NCBI RefSeq assembly: GCF_030655195.1
Contig: NZ_JAURWA010000092.1
Coordinates: forward strand, 1-50,068
Length of the DNA stretch: 50,068 bases
Direction: 5' to 3'
Source: Patulibacter sp.
Lineage (GTDB): Bacteria > Actinomycetota > Thermoleophilia > Solirubrobacterales > Solirubrobacteraceae
The notes beneath the pieces were generated by a model that did not search any database, was not told where the DNA came from, and saw only the letters and a list, made by a program, of their open reading frames with translations. The position numbers were made by a program, and so were the translations under genes. Position 1 is the first letter of the stretch. Every line of letters starts with the position of its first letter. Shown here piece after piece: positions 39,626 through 49,300 of the stretch.

Positions 39626-39631
39626 TAGACT
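39626..39631 (+). promoter_or_regulatory. -10 box (TAGACT) of the lipoprotein gene
   Basis: TAGACT, 8 bases, then ATG at 39640. Confidence 0.55.
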
Positions 39632-39639
39632 CCCCGCTC

Positions 39640-40332
39640 ATGCGTCAGCGGCTCCTCCCTCTGCTTGCGGTCGCCTTGGTGTCCACGACCCTCACGGCGT
39701 GCGGCTCCAAGGAGGCCAACCCGACCCACGCGGAGACCGAGGCGGTCTACGTCTCCGTCGGCCCCGAGAACGGCCCATACCTGAAGTACCAGGTGCAGGT
39801 CTCCCGGCAGCTGAACCCCGGCGACTTCGAGAACCTGACCGCGCGCGGCGATCAGGAGAAGATCGACCCGGAGGACTCCGAGTACCTGCGCGGCATCCCG
39901 TCGTCCGAGCTCGAGCTGACGAAGAACCCACAGAAGCCGATCGACGACGAGATCTACTTCGGCGTCTTCATCCAGGTCGCCAACGACAACAAGCAGCCGC
40001 TCCGCTCGGCCGCCCTGTCGGGCTTCGAGATCGAGGACTCGCAGTTCGTCGCGGGCTCCTCGACCGCCGAGGAGCACGTCTTCACGCCGATCGCCGCGTT
40101 CGATCCGAAGAACCCCGGCAACCCGTTCCTCTACCGCCAGGCGATCGTCCCGGGCGCCGTGGGCACCGGCAGCGGCTACCAGCCCCTGCCCAACAGCCCG
40201 GCCGGCTCGAGCACCACGGCGGCCGAGCTGCTCGTCTTCAAGATCCCGCAGTCCAAGCTGGAGAACCGCCCGCTCGTCCTCAAGATCAAGGGGCCGACCG
40301 GCGGCGAGGCCGAGGTCGACCTCGACGTCTGA
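39640..40332 (+). CDS. Lipoprotein of unknown function
   Basis: 230 residues. The signal 'RLLPLLAVALVSTTLTACGS' has the lipobox LTAC with the modified Cys at residue 21. The mature part is rich in strands: 'AVYVSVGPENGPYLKYQVQV', 'IYFGVFIQVANDNKQPLRSA' and 'VDLDV' at the end. It looks like an Ig- or DUF4352-like beta-sandwich with one partner face; the family is not certain. It has fewer GC-rich low-complexity stretches than its neighbours. The start is set by TAGACT 8 bases upstream. A 12-pair terminator follows the stop. Confidence 0.7.
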   Translation: MRQRLLPLLAVALVSTTLTACGSKEANPTHAETEAVYVSVGPENGPYLKYQVQVSRQLNPGDFENLTARGDQEKIDPEDSEYLRGIPSSELELTKNPQKPIDDEIYFGVFIQVANDNKQPLRSAALSGFEIEDSQFVAGSSTAEEHVFTPIAAFDPKNPGNPFLYRQAIVPGAVGTGSGYQPLPNSPAGSSTTAAELLVFKIPQSKLENRPLVLKIKGPTGGEAEVDLDV

Positions 40333-40655
40333 GCGTCGCGGCCGGCCCCCGCGGGCCAGCACCCCAGCAGGACCCCGACGGGGCGCCCACCGGCGCCCCG
40401 TCGTCGTTCCGGGGGCCAGGGGTGGCCGCCGGTCCCGAGGGGTCGACGCCGGTCCCGAGGGCCCCTCCCGTGCCGCGCGAGGGTCCGTCCCGTGCAGCGC
40501 CTGCGTCGCCGCGGGCCGCCGTCCGACCGCAGCCCGCGACGGCGCGGACCGGGATGCTCCGCCCGGGCCGTCGACGGGGCCCGTCGACGTCGCGTCCCGC
40601 CTCCCGCCCCCGGGGCCGCCGCCGGTCGGCCGCCGGACGCCGCCGGTCCCGGCCC
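40333..40655. other. Gene-free interval between convergent lipoprotein and PBP genes
   Basis: It holds a terminator (40376-40403) and a short tandem repeat: the unit GCCGGTCCCGAGGG occurs at 40428-40441 and again at 40448-40461, a 20-base period. The remaining 190 bases are extremely GC-rich and show no plausible start, ribosome site or protein-like frame. Confidence 0.55.
40376..40403. terminator. Terminator after the lipoprotein gene
   Basis: A 12-base-pair perfect stem CGACGGGGCGCC / GGCGCCCCGTCG with loop CACC, followed by TCGTTCC. Confidence 0.75.
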
Positions 40656-42542
40656 TCAGCCGCCGAGGGCGGCCGTCAGGACCTGACGGGCGACGGGGGC
40701 GGCCGTGCCGCCGCCCTGGAAGTTCCGGGCGCGCAGCACGCCGATCGCGACGGGGTCGACGTCCCCGCGGCGGGTGATGGGGGCGAAGGCCGACATCCAG
40801 GCGGTGGTCGACTTGCCGTCCACGTTGCCGCAGGCCGACACGGGCTCGGGCGCCTCGGTGACCTTGTCGGGCACCTGCTGCTCGGCGCGGGCGGCGGCCT
40901 CGGCGTCGCACTGGGCGCCCTGGGTCGTCGCGAGCTCGGCGGTGCCGGTCTTGCCGGCGGTGGTGATCCCCGGCAGGGCGACCCGGGCGCTCTCGCCGGT
41001 GCCGTCGGCGATCACCGCGGCCATGAGCTGCCGCATCCCGGAGGCGGTCTTGGCGCTGATGACGCGCTTGGTCTTCGCGGTCCTGCTCGTGCGCAGGAAC
41101 GTCAGCTCGGGCTGCCGGCCGCCGTTGGCGATCGTCGCGGTCATGAGGGCGATCTGCAGGCTCGTGGCCTGGACGGTGCCCTGGCCGATGGCCGAGACCG
41201 CGGCCTGGCGGTCGTCCATCGTCGAGGCCTTCGCGATCGTCGAGATCTCCGCCCCGGGGATGCCGGGCGTCTTCTCGTTGAAGCCGAACTTCTCCGCCAT
41301 CTCGACGAGGCGCTTCGATCCGAGCTTCGCGCCCATCGGGACGAACACCGAGTTGCACGAGTGGGCGAAGGACTCGACCAGGGTGCCGCCGCAGGACTCC
41401 CCGTCGGCGTTCTGGATGCCGAAGCCCTCGGCCTCGGTCTGTCGCGGGTAGGTCGTCGTGGTCTTCGCGACGCCGTCCTCGAGCGCGGCGGCGGCCGTGA
41501 CGATCTTCATCGTCGAGCCGGGCGGCTGCAGCGCCGTCCACGCGGAGCCCTGGAACCCGAGGACCTCACCGGTGCGGGAGTCGATGACCATCGTGCCGCT
41601 GGCGTCGGGCGCGTTGGCCTGGGCGGCGGCCGCAGCCTTGACCACGGCGATCGAGATCGAGCTGCGGACCGCGCGGGCCTTCTTCGGGGCGACCTCGGCG
41701 AGCACGCGGTCCCCGGCCTTCAGGGTGCCTCCGGGGGTGCCGACGAGCTGCGGGTTGAGGATGCGCTCGAGGCCCGAGACGCCGACCTTCGCGCCGTCGG
41801 GCACGCCGAGCGCCCGCAGCGATGCCTTGTCCGCGTCGGTGGCGGTGCCCAGGGCGCCGACGACCTGACCGGCGATGTTGGGGACGTCGGACGTGCGGTC
41901 GGTCCCGCCGGCCAGGACCGTCGAGCCGTCGCGCGCGAGGATGTCCGCCCGGGCCGGCATCTCGGTGGTCCGCGAGACCGTCTCGCCCGCCCGCAGGCCC
42001 GGGAACGCCATGCGACGGCTCCAGCGGATCCCGGCCTGGTCGCCGGAGCCGTCGAGCGGGATCGCCACGGTCCCGCGCAGGGTGCCGAAGAGCCGGGTGC
42101 GGACCGAGACGGGCGCGGAGAACCCGCCGTCCGTGCGCCGGAGCTCGCCCGTGGTCAGCGACGTCGCCGTCGCCGTGGTGAGCGCGCCGCGCATGATCTC
42201 CGTGAAGCGGGCCTCGTCGAGGCGGCCGGCGACGTCGTCGCCGAGCTCGCGGTGCATCGTCGAGTAGTCCTTCGAGGACCACGCCTTCAGGTACGACGCC
42301 GCGAGGTCGCGCTCGGCGGCGCGGCTGGACCGGGCGTCGAGCAGCAGGTAGGTCGCGACGCCGGCCACCAGCAGGACGACGACGGCGATCACGGGGGCGA
42401 GGCGCCGTGGCCCGGCACCGCGGGAGGCCGGCCGACCGGAGCGGCCGCGCGGGGGAGCGGCGCGGGTGACGGGGGAGCGCGGGCCGAGGGACCCGCCGGA
42501 GGTCCGTCGCTGGGGAGGACGTCGGCGTCCGGGGGCGGGCAT
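40656..42542 (-). CDS. Penicillin-binding transpeptidase with NTF2-like N-terminal domain
   Basis: 628 residues. A basic N-terminus and one membrane helix (about 49-69) anchor it outside. An NTF2-like (MecA-N-type) domain spans about 75-180, then a dimerisation linker and the transpeptidase domain from about 300. Catalytic motifs are intact: SxxK at 343-346 ('STMK'), SxN at 395-397 ('SCN') and KTG at 531-533. It is a class B-type peptidoglycan cross-linking enzyme of the elongation/division type. Of two in-frame ATGs, the one at 42542 is chosen because TAGTAT (42553-42558) lies 10 bases upstream and contains the other ATG. It is divergent from the MarP-like gene. Confidence 0.9.
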   Translation of the reverse strand: MPAPGRRRPPQRRTSGGSLGPRSPVTRAAPPRGRSGRPASRGAGPRRLAPVIAVVVLLVAGVATYLLLDARSSRAAERDLAASYLKAWSSKDYSTMHRELGDDVAGRLDEARFTEIMRGALTTATATSLTTGELRRTDGGFSAPVSVRTRLFGTLRGTVAIPLDGSGDQAGIRWSRRMAFPGLRAGETVSRTTEMPARADILARDGSTVLAGGTDRTSDVPNIAGQVVGALGTATDADKASLRALGVPDGAKVGVSGLERILNPQLVGTPGGTLKAGDRVLAEVAPKKARAVRSSISIAVVKAAAAAQANAPDASGTMVIDSRTGEVLGFQGSAWTALQPPGSTMKIVTAAAALEDGVAKTTTTYPRQTEAEGFGIQNADGESCGGTLVESFAHSCNSVFVPMGAKLGSKRLVEMAEKFGFNEKTPGIPGAEISTIAKASTMDDRQAAVSAIGQGTVQATSLQIALMTATIANGGRQPELTFLRTSRTAKTKRVISAKTASGMRQLMAAVIADGTGESARVALPGITTAGKTGTAELATTQGAQCDAEAAARAEQQVPDKVTEAPEPVSACGNVDGKSTTAWMSAFAPITRRGDVDPVAIGVLRARNFQGGGTAAPVARQVLTAALGG

Positions 42543-42552
42543 TCGACCCCGC

Positions 42553-42558
42553 ATACTA
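42553..42558 (-). promoter_or_regulatory. -10 box (TAGTAT) of the PBP gene
   Basis: TAGTAT on the minus strand, 10 bases, then ATG at 42542. It lies in the 67-base divergent gap. Confidence 0.55.
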
Positions 42559-42594
42559 CCGGCGTGTACGGGTTCGGCCGCCGCTCCGACCGGG

Positions 42595-42600
42595 TACGCT
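42595..42600 (+). promoter_or_regulatory. -10 box (TACGCT) of the MarP-like gene
   Basis: TACGCT, 9 bases, then GTG at 42610. Confidence 0.55.
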
Positions 42601-42609
42601 CCATCGCCT

Positions 42610-43779
42610 GTGACGGGCCTCGACTGGGTATTGGTGGCGGTCCTCCTCCTCGCCGCGGCGGGCGGCACGACCCAGGGGTTCCTGGCCTCGGCGCTCGGCT
42701 TCGCGGGGTTCGTGGGCGGCGCGCTGGTCGGCGCCCGCGTCGGGCCGCTGGTGGTGCCGGGCGGGGAGTCCGGTCCGGACGGCCCGATCGCGGCGATCGT
42801 CGGGGCGATGCTGCTCGGGATCGTCCTCGGCGTCGGGCTCCAGCGGCTGGGGGACCGCCTGCGGCGCGGGCTGGAGGGGGGCGGGACCCGCCGCTTCGGC
42901 CGGGCCCTCGACGGCGCGCTGGGCGCGGTCTTCAGCGCGGCGCTGGTCGTCCTGGCCGCCTGGTTCGTCTCGGCGATGGTCCTGCAGTCGCCGGGCGCCC
43001 CGTCCTCCTGGCGCTCCCAGGTCCGCGAGTCGGCCGTGCTCAAGGAGCTGCGCCGCACCCTGCCGCCGGCCGACGACGCCCTGGCGCTCCTGTCGCGGTT
43101 CGATCCGCTGCCGGGCTTCGCCGGGCCGCGGGCCGTCGTGGACGCGCCGGACCCCGCGATCACGCGGGTCCCGGGCGTCGCCCGTGGTCGCCGCGGCGTC
43201 GTCCGGGTCGAGGGCTCGGCCTGCGGCGTCGGCGTCGTCGGGACGGGCTGGGTCGCGGCCCCGGGGATCGTCGTGACCAACCAGCACGTGATCGCGGGGG
43301 AGGGCGACACCCGCGTCACCGCCGAGGTCGGGGGCCAGCAGGTCGACGCGCAGGCGATCTACGCGGACCGCGCACAGGACATCGCGATCCTCGCCGCCCC
43401 CGGTCTGACGACGGACGCGCTCGAGACGGTGCGGGACCCGCGGACGGGCGCCTCGGCGGCGATCCTCGGCTACCCGCTGGCGGGACCGTTCCGGGCCCGC
43501 GCCGGGCGCATCGGCGAGGCCCAGACGGTGACGGGCGAGGACTCGTACGGCCAGGGCCCGATCCGGCGACGGGTCCTGCCGTTCCGCGGTCTGGTGCAGC
43601 AGGGCAACAGCGGTGGCCCGCTCGTGGACCGCCGGGGGCGCGTCGTCGGCACGGTCTTCGCCTCGTCCTCGGGCGGCGGGCAGCGGCGCGGGTTCGCCGT
43701 CCCCAACGACGTCGTGCGCCGGGCGCTGCGCTCCGCGGACCCGGCGGTCCGCGTCTCGACGGGACCCTGCAGCCACTGA
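42610..43779 (+). CDS. MarP-like membrane serine protease (CvpA domain plus trypsin-like domain)
   Basis: 389 residues. Four hydrophobic segments (about 5-125) form a colicin-V-production (CvpA) domain. A trypsin-fold domain follows outside the membrane, with His226 ('TNQHVIAG'), Asp257 ('AQDIAIL') and Ser334 ('QGNSGGPL'). Cys205 and the near-terminal Cys387 match the positions of the regulatory disulfide known in Mycobacterium MarP (Rv3671c), which supports acid and oxidative-stress resistance. No PDZ domain is present. The GTG is set by TACGCT 9 bases upstream. The divergent PBP gene fits a role in cell-wall control, as MarP cleaves a wall hydrolase. Confidence 0.88.
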   Translation: MTGLDWVLVAVLLLAAAGGTTQGFLASALGFAGFVGGALVGARVGPLVVPGGESGPDGPIAAIVGAMLLGIVLGVGLQRLGDRLRRGLEGGGTRRFGRALDGALGAVFSAALVVLAAWFVSAMVLQSPGAPSSWRSQVRESAVLKELRRTLPPADDALALLSRFDPLPGFAGPRAVVDAPDPAITRVPGVARGRRGVVRVEGSACGVGVVGTGWVAAPGIVVTNQHVIAGEGDTRVTAEVGGQQVDAQAIYADRAQDIAILAAPGLTTDALETVRDPRTGASAAILGYPLAGPFRARAGRIGEAQTVTGEDSYGQGPIRRRVLPFRGLVQQGNSGGPLVDRRGRVVGTVFASSSGGGQRRGFAVPNDVVRRALRSADPAVRVSTGPCSH

Positions 43780-43865
43780 TCCCCGGCCCGCGGGCCGCGG
43801 GACCTCGGCGCACGATCGTCCGTGATCCGGCGCACGGGGTGACAGGGCCGCAGCAGTCGTCCCGC

Positions 43866-43871
43866 TACGCT
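43866..43871 (+). promoter_or_regulatory. -10 box (TACGCT) of topB
   Basis: TACGCT, 7 bases, then GTG at 43879. Confidence 0.55.
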
Positions 43872-43878
43872 GCGGCGC

Positions 43879-46215
43879 GTGGGCAAAACGCTGGTCATCG
43901 CCGAGAAGCCGTCCGTCGGACGGGACCTCGCCAAGGTCCTCCCGGGATCGTTCGCCATCGGCAAGCCGACGGGCGAGCGCAGCGCGCGCTGGATGGAGGG
44001 CCCCGACCACGTCATCACCTGGGCGATCGGCCACCTGGTCCAGCTGGCCGAGCCCGACGCGTACGACAAGCGGTTCAAGCGCTGGAAGATGGAGGACCTC
44101 CCGATCGTCCCGGAGGAGTTCCAGCTCGTCGAGCGCGACGACAGCTCGAAGAAGCAGATGGCGGTCATCAAGAACCTGCTGCACCGCGACGACGTCTCCG
44201 ACGTCATCAACGCCTGCGACGCGGGCCGCGAGGGCGAGCTCATCTTCAAGTGGGTGTTCACCGCCGGCGGCGGCACCCAGCCCGTGCAGCGCCTCTGGCT
44301 CTCCTCGATGACCGAGGCCGCCATGCGACGGGCGCTGGGCGAGCTGCGGTCGCCCGACGAGCTGGTCCTGCTCGGCGAGGCCGCCCAGTCGCGGTCCGAG
44401 GCCGACTGGCTCGTCGGCATGAACGCCACCCGCGCGGCGACGATCCGCCTGCGCTCCAGCTTCGACGGCGCCGTGTCCCTCGGCCGCGTGCAGACGCCGA
44501 CGCTGGCGATCCTGGCCCGCCGCGAGGAGGAGATCCGCGCCTTCGTCCCCGAGCCGTACTGGCTCGTCGACGCCCGGTTCGACGCCGGCCCCGGCGCGGA
44601 CTCGAAGAAGGCCCGCACCTACCTCGGCCGCCTGTACCAGGGCACCGAGCCGCGGCTGAAGACCGCCGAGGAGTCCGACGCGATCGCCGCGGCGGTCGAG
44701 GGACGCACCGGAACGATCACCAAGCTCGACAAGGTGCGCCGCAAGGAGCGCGCCCCGATGCTCTACGACCTCACGTCGCTGCAGCGCGAGGCCGGCAGCC
44801 GCTTCGGCTTCACCGCCCGGCGCACCCTCGGCGCCGCCCAGCGCTGCTACGAGGAGCACAAGGCGCTGACCTATCCGCGTACGAGCTCGCGCTTCCTGAC
44901 GACCGACATGATCCCCGAGATCAAGCCGACGGCCGGTCAGGTCGGCATCCGGCCGGAGTACCGGGAGGCCGCCCGCTACGTGCAGGGCCTCGACTCCCTG
45001 CCCCTGGGCCGGGTCGTCAACGACGAGAAGGTCGCCGACCACCACGCGATCATCCCGACCAACGCGCAGCACGTCCTCGACAAGATGGGCGACGACGACC
45101 GCCGCATCTACGACATGGTCGTCCGCCGGTTCCTCGCGGTCTTCCACCCCGAGGCCGAGTTCGAGAACACCCGCATCGAGACGACGGTGCAGACCCCCGA
45201 CGCGCCCGAGATCGCGAAGGGTCCCCACGTGTTCCGCACCCGTGGCCGCGTCCTGCTCGTCCCGGGCTGGCGCGGGGTGTACGGCGAGCTCGAGGAGGGC
45301 TCGGAGAACGAGGACGAGGGCGCCAACCAGACGCTGCCCAAGCTCGAGAAGGGCGAGGACGCCGCGGTCACGAAGGTCTCCTCGGACGAGAAGGTCACCA
45401 AGCCCCCGCGGCGCTACAGCGACGCGTCGCTCCTGGGCGCCATGGAGACCGCCGGGCAGCTCGTCGACGACGACGAGGCCCGCGAGGCGATGAAGGACGC
45501 CGGCATCGGGACGCCGGCCACCCGTGCGGCGATCATCGAGCGGCTCATCGACGTCGGGTACACCGAGCGCGACGGCCGTGCCCTGATGGTCACCGAGAAG
45601 GGGCTCAACGTCATCCGGCTGCTCGACGGCCACCAGCTTACGTCGCCGTCGCTCACCGGCGACTGGGAGCACCGCCTCGCGAAGATCGAGTCGGGCGAGG
45701 AGACCCGCAAGGCGTTCATGGACGCGATCGCGGGCTTCGCCAAGTCCACGGTCGAGGAGCTCGACGCCAAGCTGAAGGACGTCCGCATCCCGCGGGCCAA
45801 CCTGGGGCCCTGCCCCGTCTGCGGCCGGGACATCAGCGAGAACCGCAAGGGCTTCTCCTGCTGGTCGAAGGACGACCCGGGCTGCGGCTTCGTGATCTGG
45901 AAGAACAAGGCCGGCAAGACGCTCGCGCCCGTGGTGGCCAAGGAGCTCATCAAGACGGGCCGGACGGTCAAGCCGATCACCGGCTTCAAGAGCCGTGCGG
46001 GCCGCAGCTTCCGGGCCCGCCTGGCGCTCCACCAGACCGACGAGGGCAAGTGGCGCGTCGAGTTCGACGAGCCCTGGGCCCAGGACGGCCTGAAGAACCC
46101 GACGCCGGAGGAGATCGCCGCGGCCGAGGCCGCGACGGCCGCCGCGACCGGCGAGGTCGTCGCGGCCGTCGCCGCCGAGGCGCCCGCCGCGGACGGCTCC
46201 GACAAGGCGGCCTGA
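43879..46215 (+). CDS. topB: DNA topoisomerase III (type IA)
   Basis: 778 residues. The Toprim domain starts 'TLVIAEKPSVGRDLAKVLPG' (4-23), with the Mg ligands in 'NACDAGREGELIF' (111-123). The catalytic tyrosine is Tyr332 in 'LTYPRTSSRF'. 'GIGTPATRAAIIERLIDVGY' is a further IA signature. A C-terminal zinc module 'CPVCGRDISENRKGFSC' (from about 638) and 'GCGFVIWKN' follow, then an Ala/Glu-rich tail. It relaxes and decatenates single-stranded DNA junctions. A second IA enzyme beside TopA is usual outside mycobacteria-type actinobacteria. The recombination helicase-nuclease pair follows downstream. Confidence 0.95.
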   Translation: MGKTLVIAEKPSVGRDLAKVLPGSFAIGKPTGERSARWMEGPDHVITWAIGHLVQLAEPDAYDKRFKRWKMEDLPIVPEEFQLVERDDSSKKQMAVIKNLLHRDDVSDVINACDAGREGELIFKWVFTAGGGTQPVQRLWLSSMTEAAMRRALGELRSPDELVLLGEAAQSRSEADWLVGMNATRAATIRLRSSFDGAVSLGRVQTPTLAILARREEEIRAFVPEPYWLVDARFDAGPGADSKKARTYLGRLYQGTEPRLKTAEESDAIAAAVEGRTGTITKLDKVRRKERAPMLYDLTSLQREAGSRFGFTARRTLGAAQRCYEEHKALTYPRTSSRFLTTDMIPEIKPTAGQVGIRPEYREAARYVQGLDSLPLGRVVNDEKVADHHAIIPTNAQHVLDKMGDDDRRIYDMVVRRFLAVFHPEAEFENTRIETTVQTPDAPEIAKGPHVFRTRGRVLLVPGWRGVYGELEEGSENEDEGANQTLPKLEKGEDAAVTKVSSDEKVTKPPRRYSDASLLGAMETAGQLVDDDEAREAMKDAGIGTPATRAAIIERLIDVGYTERDGRALMVTEKGLNVIRLLDGHQLTSPSLTGDWEHRLAKIESGEETRKAFMDAIAGFAKSTVEELDAKLKDVRIPRANLGPCPVCGRDISENRKGFSCWSKDDPGCGFVIWKNKAGKTLAPVVAKELIKTGRTVKPITGFKSRAGRSFRARLALHQTDEGKWRVEFDEPWAQDGLKNPTPEEIAAAEAATAAATGEVVAAVAAEAPAADGSDKAA

Positions 46216-46321
46216 CCCTCGCGGGTCGGGCGCTCCGGGTGCGGTCCGCGCAGCTCACGCCCCGGAATCCCCGCTGGGACGCGTCGTGCAGGCCGTCCGG
46301 TCGTCCTGAGACGGTCGTGGG

Positions 46322-49300
46322 GTGACGCTCCAGCTCGTCACCGGGCCGACGAACGCCAGCAAGGCGGGGGTCGTGCTCGGCCTCGTCCGCCGCTGGGGGG
46401 CGGAGAACCGCAGCCCGGTGCTCGTCGTGCCGACCGGGCCCGACGCGGACCGCTACCGCCGCGAGCTCCTGCGCGTGTCCGGCGGCGTGGCGGTCGGCGT
46501 CACCGTCGGCACCTTCGGACGACTGACCGAGCTCGTCCGCCGGGCGGCCGGGGTCCCGGCCGCGACGCTCGGGCCTCTCGCGCGCGAGCGGCTGCTGGCC
46601 ACGGCGTTGGCCCGGGTTCCGCCCGGTCGCCCCCTCGGCCGCACCGCGGACCGCCCCGGCGTGCGGCGCCGCCTCGACGGCCTGCTGGAGGAGCTCGCGG
46701 AGCGGGGCTTCGGACCCGAGGCGCTGCACGCGGACCTCGAGGGTCTCGATCCCCTGGAGCACGGGGTCGACGGCCAGCTGGTCGACGACCTCCGCGCCGT
46801 CCTCCACGACGTCGTGACCGCGGCCTCGGGGCTCGTCGACGGTCAGGGTCACCCGCTGCCGTCGCCCGCGGCGCAGGCCCGCGACGTCCGGCTGCGCGTC
46901 GCGGCCGACCCCGCGCTGTGGGCCGGGCGCCCCGTCGCCTTCTACGGCTTCGACGACCTGACCTTCGGCCAGCTCGCGCTCGTCCGCACGCTGTCGCGGT
47001 CGGCGGACGTCGTCGTGTCGCTGCCGTTCGAGGACGAGCGGGTCGCCACGAGCGCGCGCCGCGACGTCGTCGACGAGCTCCGGGCGGTGGCCGCGGAGGG
47101 GGTCGGGCGCGCCGTCGGGGCGACGGGGGCGCTGCCGCTCACCGGGGCCTCGCCCGAGCTGCGGACCGCCGCCGTCGCCCGGGTGGACCGCCACGAGGTC
47201 GCCCTCGCGGCGGCCGGGGGCGAGGGCGGCCGCGGCCTGCTGGAGCGCCGACTCTTCGAGCTGCGCACCCCGGAGGACCCGGCCGTTCCGGGCACGGCGG
47301 AGCCGACGCGGCTGGAGGACGTCGTCCTCGTCGAGGGCGGCAGCGCCCGGGCCGAGGCCGAGGCGCTCGCCGACCAGCTGCTCACGGCGGTCGACGAGCT
47401 GGCGCTGGAGTGGCACGACGTCGCGGTCGCGGTGCGCGAGGCGGGCGGCGCGGCCGGCGCGCGGCTGGAGCGCGAGCTGGTCTCGCGCGGGGTGCCCGTC
47501 GCCCGACGGCGCGACGTGCCCGCCCGCCGGACGGCCGTCGGGGGCGCGATCGCCGCGCTCGCCCGGATCCGCACCGGCGCGGGCTCGGCCGACGACGTCG
47601 TGGGCGTCCTGCGCGCCGGCGCGTCGCTGGAGAACCTCGAGGCGATCGACGGCTTCGCCCTGGCCCTGCGGCGGGCGGGCGTCCTCGACGCCGGGGAGGC
47701 CGAGCGCCGGGCTCAGGTGTTCTCCCCGACGCTCGAGGGGCTCGACGTCCTGAACGCGGTGCCCGCCGACCGGCGCGACCCGGGGGCGGAGCACCTGCTC
47801 GCGGGGCTCCTGACGGCGCTGCCGTCGTTCGTCGAGCTGACCGCGGCCCCGGTCGGCGCCCCGGACCGCGACCCGGAGCGGGCGGCCGGCCGGCGGATCG
47901 GCGAGCACCTGACGGCGCTGGCGACCCTGGCGGGCGCCGACGCGGGGCTCCTGCCCGGTCCCGCCGAGCTGGCCGAGGAGCTCGCCGAGCTGCCCGTCCC
48001 GGTCGGCGATCCCCCCGGTCCCGGCCGGCTGGAGATCGCGGCCCCGCCCGCCCTGCGCGGCCGGCAGGTCGCGGTGCTCGCGCTCGCCGACCTGCGCGAG
48101 CAGGCCTTCCCGGCGCCCGAGCCCGTCGACCCGCTGATCGACCGCGACGCCCGCGAGGTGCTCTCGCGCGCCGGGGGCACCACCCTCGGCCTGCCGGTCT
48201 CGCGCCTGGCGGCCGAGCGGATGCTGTTCCTCGAGCTCGTCGCCCGCCCGACCCGCCGACTGGTGCTGTCGCGCCCCACGGCCTCGGACGCGGGGGAGCC
48301 CGTGCCCCCCGCGCCGTTCCTCGCCGACGTGCTCGCCGCCCTCGCGCCCGCCGCTCCCACCGTCGTCCGGCGCGGGGCGTCGGCGGTGCGGCCCGGGCGC
48401 CGCCGCGCGCTGGCGGACCCCGCCCCGTTCGGCTCGGCCCTCGACGCCGCCGGGCGCGAGGCGGTCCGCCGGGCCCTGCTGGACCGCGAGCGGTTCGCGG
48501 TCCGCGAGGTCGAGCGCCTGGCCCGCTGCCCCGTCTGCTGGGTCGTCGAGCACCTCGCCGGCGCCGGCGACGACGCCCCGGACTCCGAGGCCCAGGTCCA
48601 CGGCAACCTCGTCCACCGCGTGCTGGACCGGGCGCTCTCCGAGGCCGCCGTGGGCCGACCGTACGGCGAGCTGGACCCCGACGAGCTGGTCGGCGCCGGT
48701 CTCCGGGCGCTCCGGGCCGAGGGGCCCGCCGCCGTCGCCGGCCTGCCCCGGCACCGGGCCGAGGTCCTGCTCCGGCGCGTCGAGGTCGGCGTGCGCGCGG
48801 TGCTCGTCGCCCTGCCGGGCAGGTACGGGCCCGCCTCGCTGCAGGACACCGAGGTCGTCGTGGGCGACGGCGGCCCCGTGCCGGCGGTGGACCTGGGGGA
48901 CGGCGCGCACGCCGTCGGCCGCATCGACCGGGTCGACACCGTCCCGCTGCCCGACGGCGGGGAGGGGGTCGGCGTCGTCGACTACAAGCTCGGGACCGGC
49001 GGGGCGGTCGGGGCATCGCGGTGGGCGTCGACGGCCACCCTCCAGGCGGCGCTCTACGCCTCTGCCGTCCGCACCGCCGCGCGGTCCGTCGCCTACGCGC
49101 TCTACCAGCCCACCGCCCCGGCGGGCGGATTCGACCCGGGCGCGCGGCCGCCCGCCGGCGCCGAGCTGCGCGGGGTCCTGGGCGGGCGGAGCGGCCTGAA
49201 GGAGCAGGCGGCCGTCGAGGCCGCGGTCGAGGAGGCCCGGCTCCGTGCCGCGGAGGCCGTCGCGGCGCTGCGCTCCGGCGTCGTGGCGCCCCTCCCGGGG

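Noticed and set aside
40428-40461. A CRISPR or longer tandem array
   Set aside because: Only two copies of a 14-base unit with a 6-base spacer; no further copies, spacers of CRISPR length or cas genes.
39699-46325. A plus-strand open frame of about 2200 codons running through several annotated genes
   Set aside because: It overlaps an antisense PBP and a well-supported MarP-like protease and topB in another frame. Its composition is Arg/Pro/Gly/Ala-rich without any domain, as expected of out-of-frame reading in very GC-rich DNA.
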